Shown here piece after piece: positions 6,202-6,591 of a stretch of DNA of 6,591 nt (positions are counted from its first letter, which is position 1; every line of letters starts with the position of its first letter). The stretch spans positions 1-6,591 of the forward strand of contig CANRKV010000088.1 of NCBI GenBank assembly GCA_947631305.1, in the 5' to 3' direction. Position numbers and translations under genes: made by a program. The notes under the pieces are model-generated. The model had not been told where the DNA came from. It was given only the letters and a program-made list of their open reading frames with translations, and made no database searches. Source of the stretch: an uncultured Jeotgalicoccus sp. GTDB taxonomy: Bacteria; Bacillota; Bacilli; Staphylococcales; Salinicoccaceae.

Positions 6202-6212
6202 TAAGATATAAT
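6184..6212 (+). promoter_or_regulatory. SigA promoter of the FAD-binding reductase gene
   Basis: TTGAGA (6184-6189), an exact 17-base spacer and a perfect TATAAT (6207-6212) form a near-consensus vegetative promoter. Transcription would begin near 6219, leaving a leader of about 40 bases before the ATG at 6259. The -35 lies inside the Fur-type operator. Confidence 0.82.
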
Positions 6213-6258
6213 GATGTGTAATTGATACATATTAAGCATTATTGAGGAGATTATATTC

Positions 6259-6591
6259 ATGCAAATTTACTGGAGTAAACTTATAGATGTTATTACTGAA
6301 TCACCGGAAGTGAAAACTTTTGTTTTCGAATGCCCTGAAGATTATACGTGGGAGGAAGGTTCGCATATCCACCTTGCTTTTGAAGGTTTTAATGCAGGCG
6401 AAAAACCCGATAGAAGCTTAATCAGACATATGTCGATTTCAACGCTGAAAGATGAAAATACTATTGGTATTACAACACGTGTCAGACAGGAACCGTCGAA
6501 GTTTAAGCAGATTCTAAATGACATGCCTATTGGCAGTGAAGCAGCAATTTTCAAAACACATACTAACGTGCCTTTAAAACGTGAAGGTAAA
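6259..6591 (+). CDS. FAD-binding ferredoxin-reductase-type oxidoreductase, N-terminal part
   Basis: The first 111 residues are present and the frame continues past the right edge. The sequence fits the FAD-binding beta-barrel domain of the ferredoxin-NADP reductase superfamily. The start MQIYWSKLIDVITESPEVKTFVFE gives the first barrel strands, WEEGSHIHLAF (31-41) matches the pGq.v.l strand, and RHMSIST (56-62) is the R-x-x-S flavin-binding motif. ITTRVRQEPSKFKQIL (71-86), followed by MPIGSEAAIF, matches the second flavin phosphate-binding segment and the Gly turn before the next strand. The NAD(P)-binding domain and any iron-sulfur domain would lie outside the window. The start has GAGGAG nine bases upstream. 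The Fur-type operator suggests expression on iron starvation, so a ferric or heme-linked reductase is plausible, but the substrate is not shown by the sequence. Confidence 0.82.
   Translation, partial: MQIYWSKLIDVITESPEVKTFVFECPEDYTWEEGSHIHLAFEGFNAGEKPDRSLIRHMSISTLKDENTIGITTRVRQEPSKFKQILNDMPIGSEAAIFKTHTNVPLKREGK

Noticed and set aside
6342..6554. Minus-strand frame of 70 codons
   Set aside because: Antisense to the FAD-binding reductase, whose motifs, promoter and ribosome binding site are clear.

Overview
This window looks like chromosomal backbone from a low-GC Gram-positive bacterium. The A+T-rich intergenic DNA, GGAGG-type ribosome binding sites, a Fur box of the Bacillus/Staphylococcus 7-1-7 form and the protein character suggest the Staphylococcaceae (Jeotgalicoccus, Salinicoccus or Macrococcus-like). 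The genus is an inference that I cannot confirm from sequence alone.

Left part (about 1-5765, all on the minus strand). Read in the direction of transcription, the order is a shortened, catalytically degenerate NagB/6-phosphogluconolactonase-fold protein, class II fumarase (fumC), exopolyphosphatase (ppx) and polyphosphate kinase (ppk1). An ATG directly after the ppk stop may begin a further gene that runs off the left edge. fumC and ppx are 10 bp apart, and the fumC stop codon is part of the ppx Shine-Dalgarno sequence. ppx and ppk are 39 bp apart. No terminator is visible between these genes, so fumC-ppx-ppk is probably one transcript. It links a TCA-cycle enzyme to a paired maker and breaker of inorganic polyphosphate. 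A perfect 10-bp inverted repeat lies just upstream of fumC.

Right part (about 5766-6591, plus strand). A 209-bp divergent intergenic region leads to a very short gene of 38 codons, too short for routine gene calling. It encodes a single hydrophobic segment with a charged tail, and it has a plausible -10 box and a strong intrinsic terminator. A 115-bp spacer follows (6144-6258), with a near-consensus SigA promoter overlapped by a Fur-type operator. It drives the N-terminal part of an FAD-binding ferredoxin-reductase-fold oxidoreductase that continues past the right edge.

The large genes are ordinary families. The parts most worth a second look are the degenerate sugar-isomerase-like protein, the 38-aa membrane peptide, the inverted repeat in front of fumC, and the iron-responsive promoter of the flavin reductase. 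I did not see a convincing new multi-gene system, CRISPR array, tRNA, rRNA or intact mobile element.
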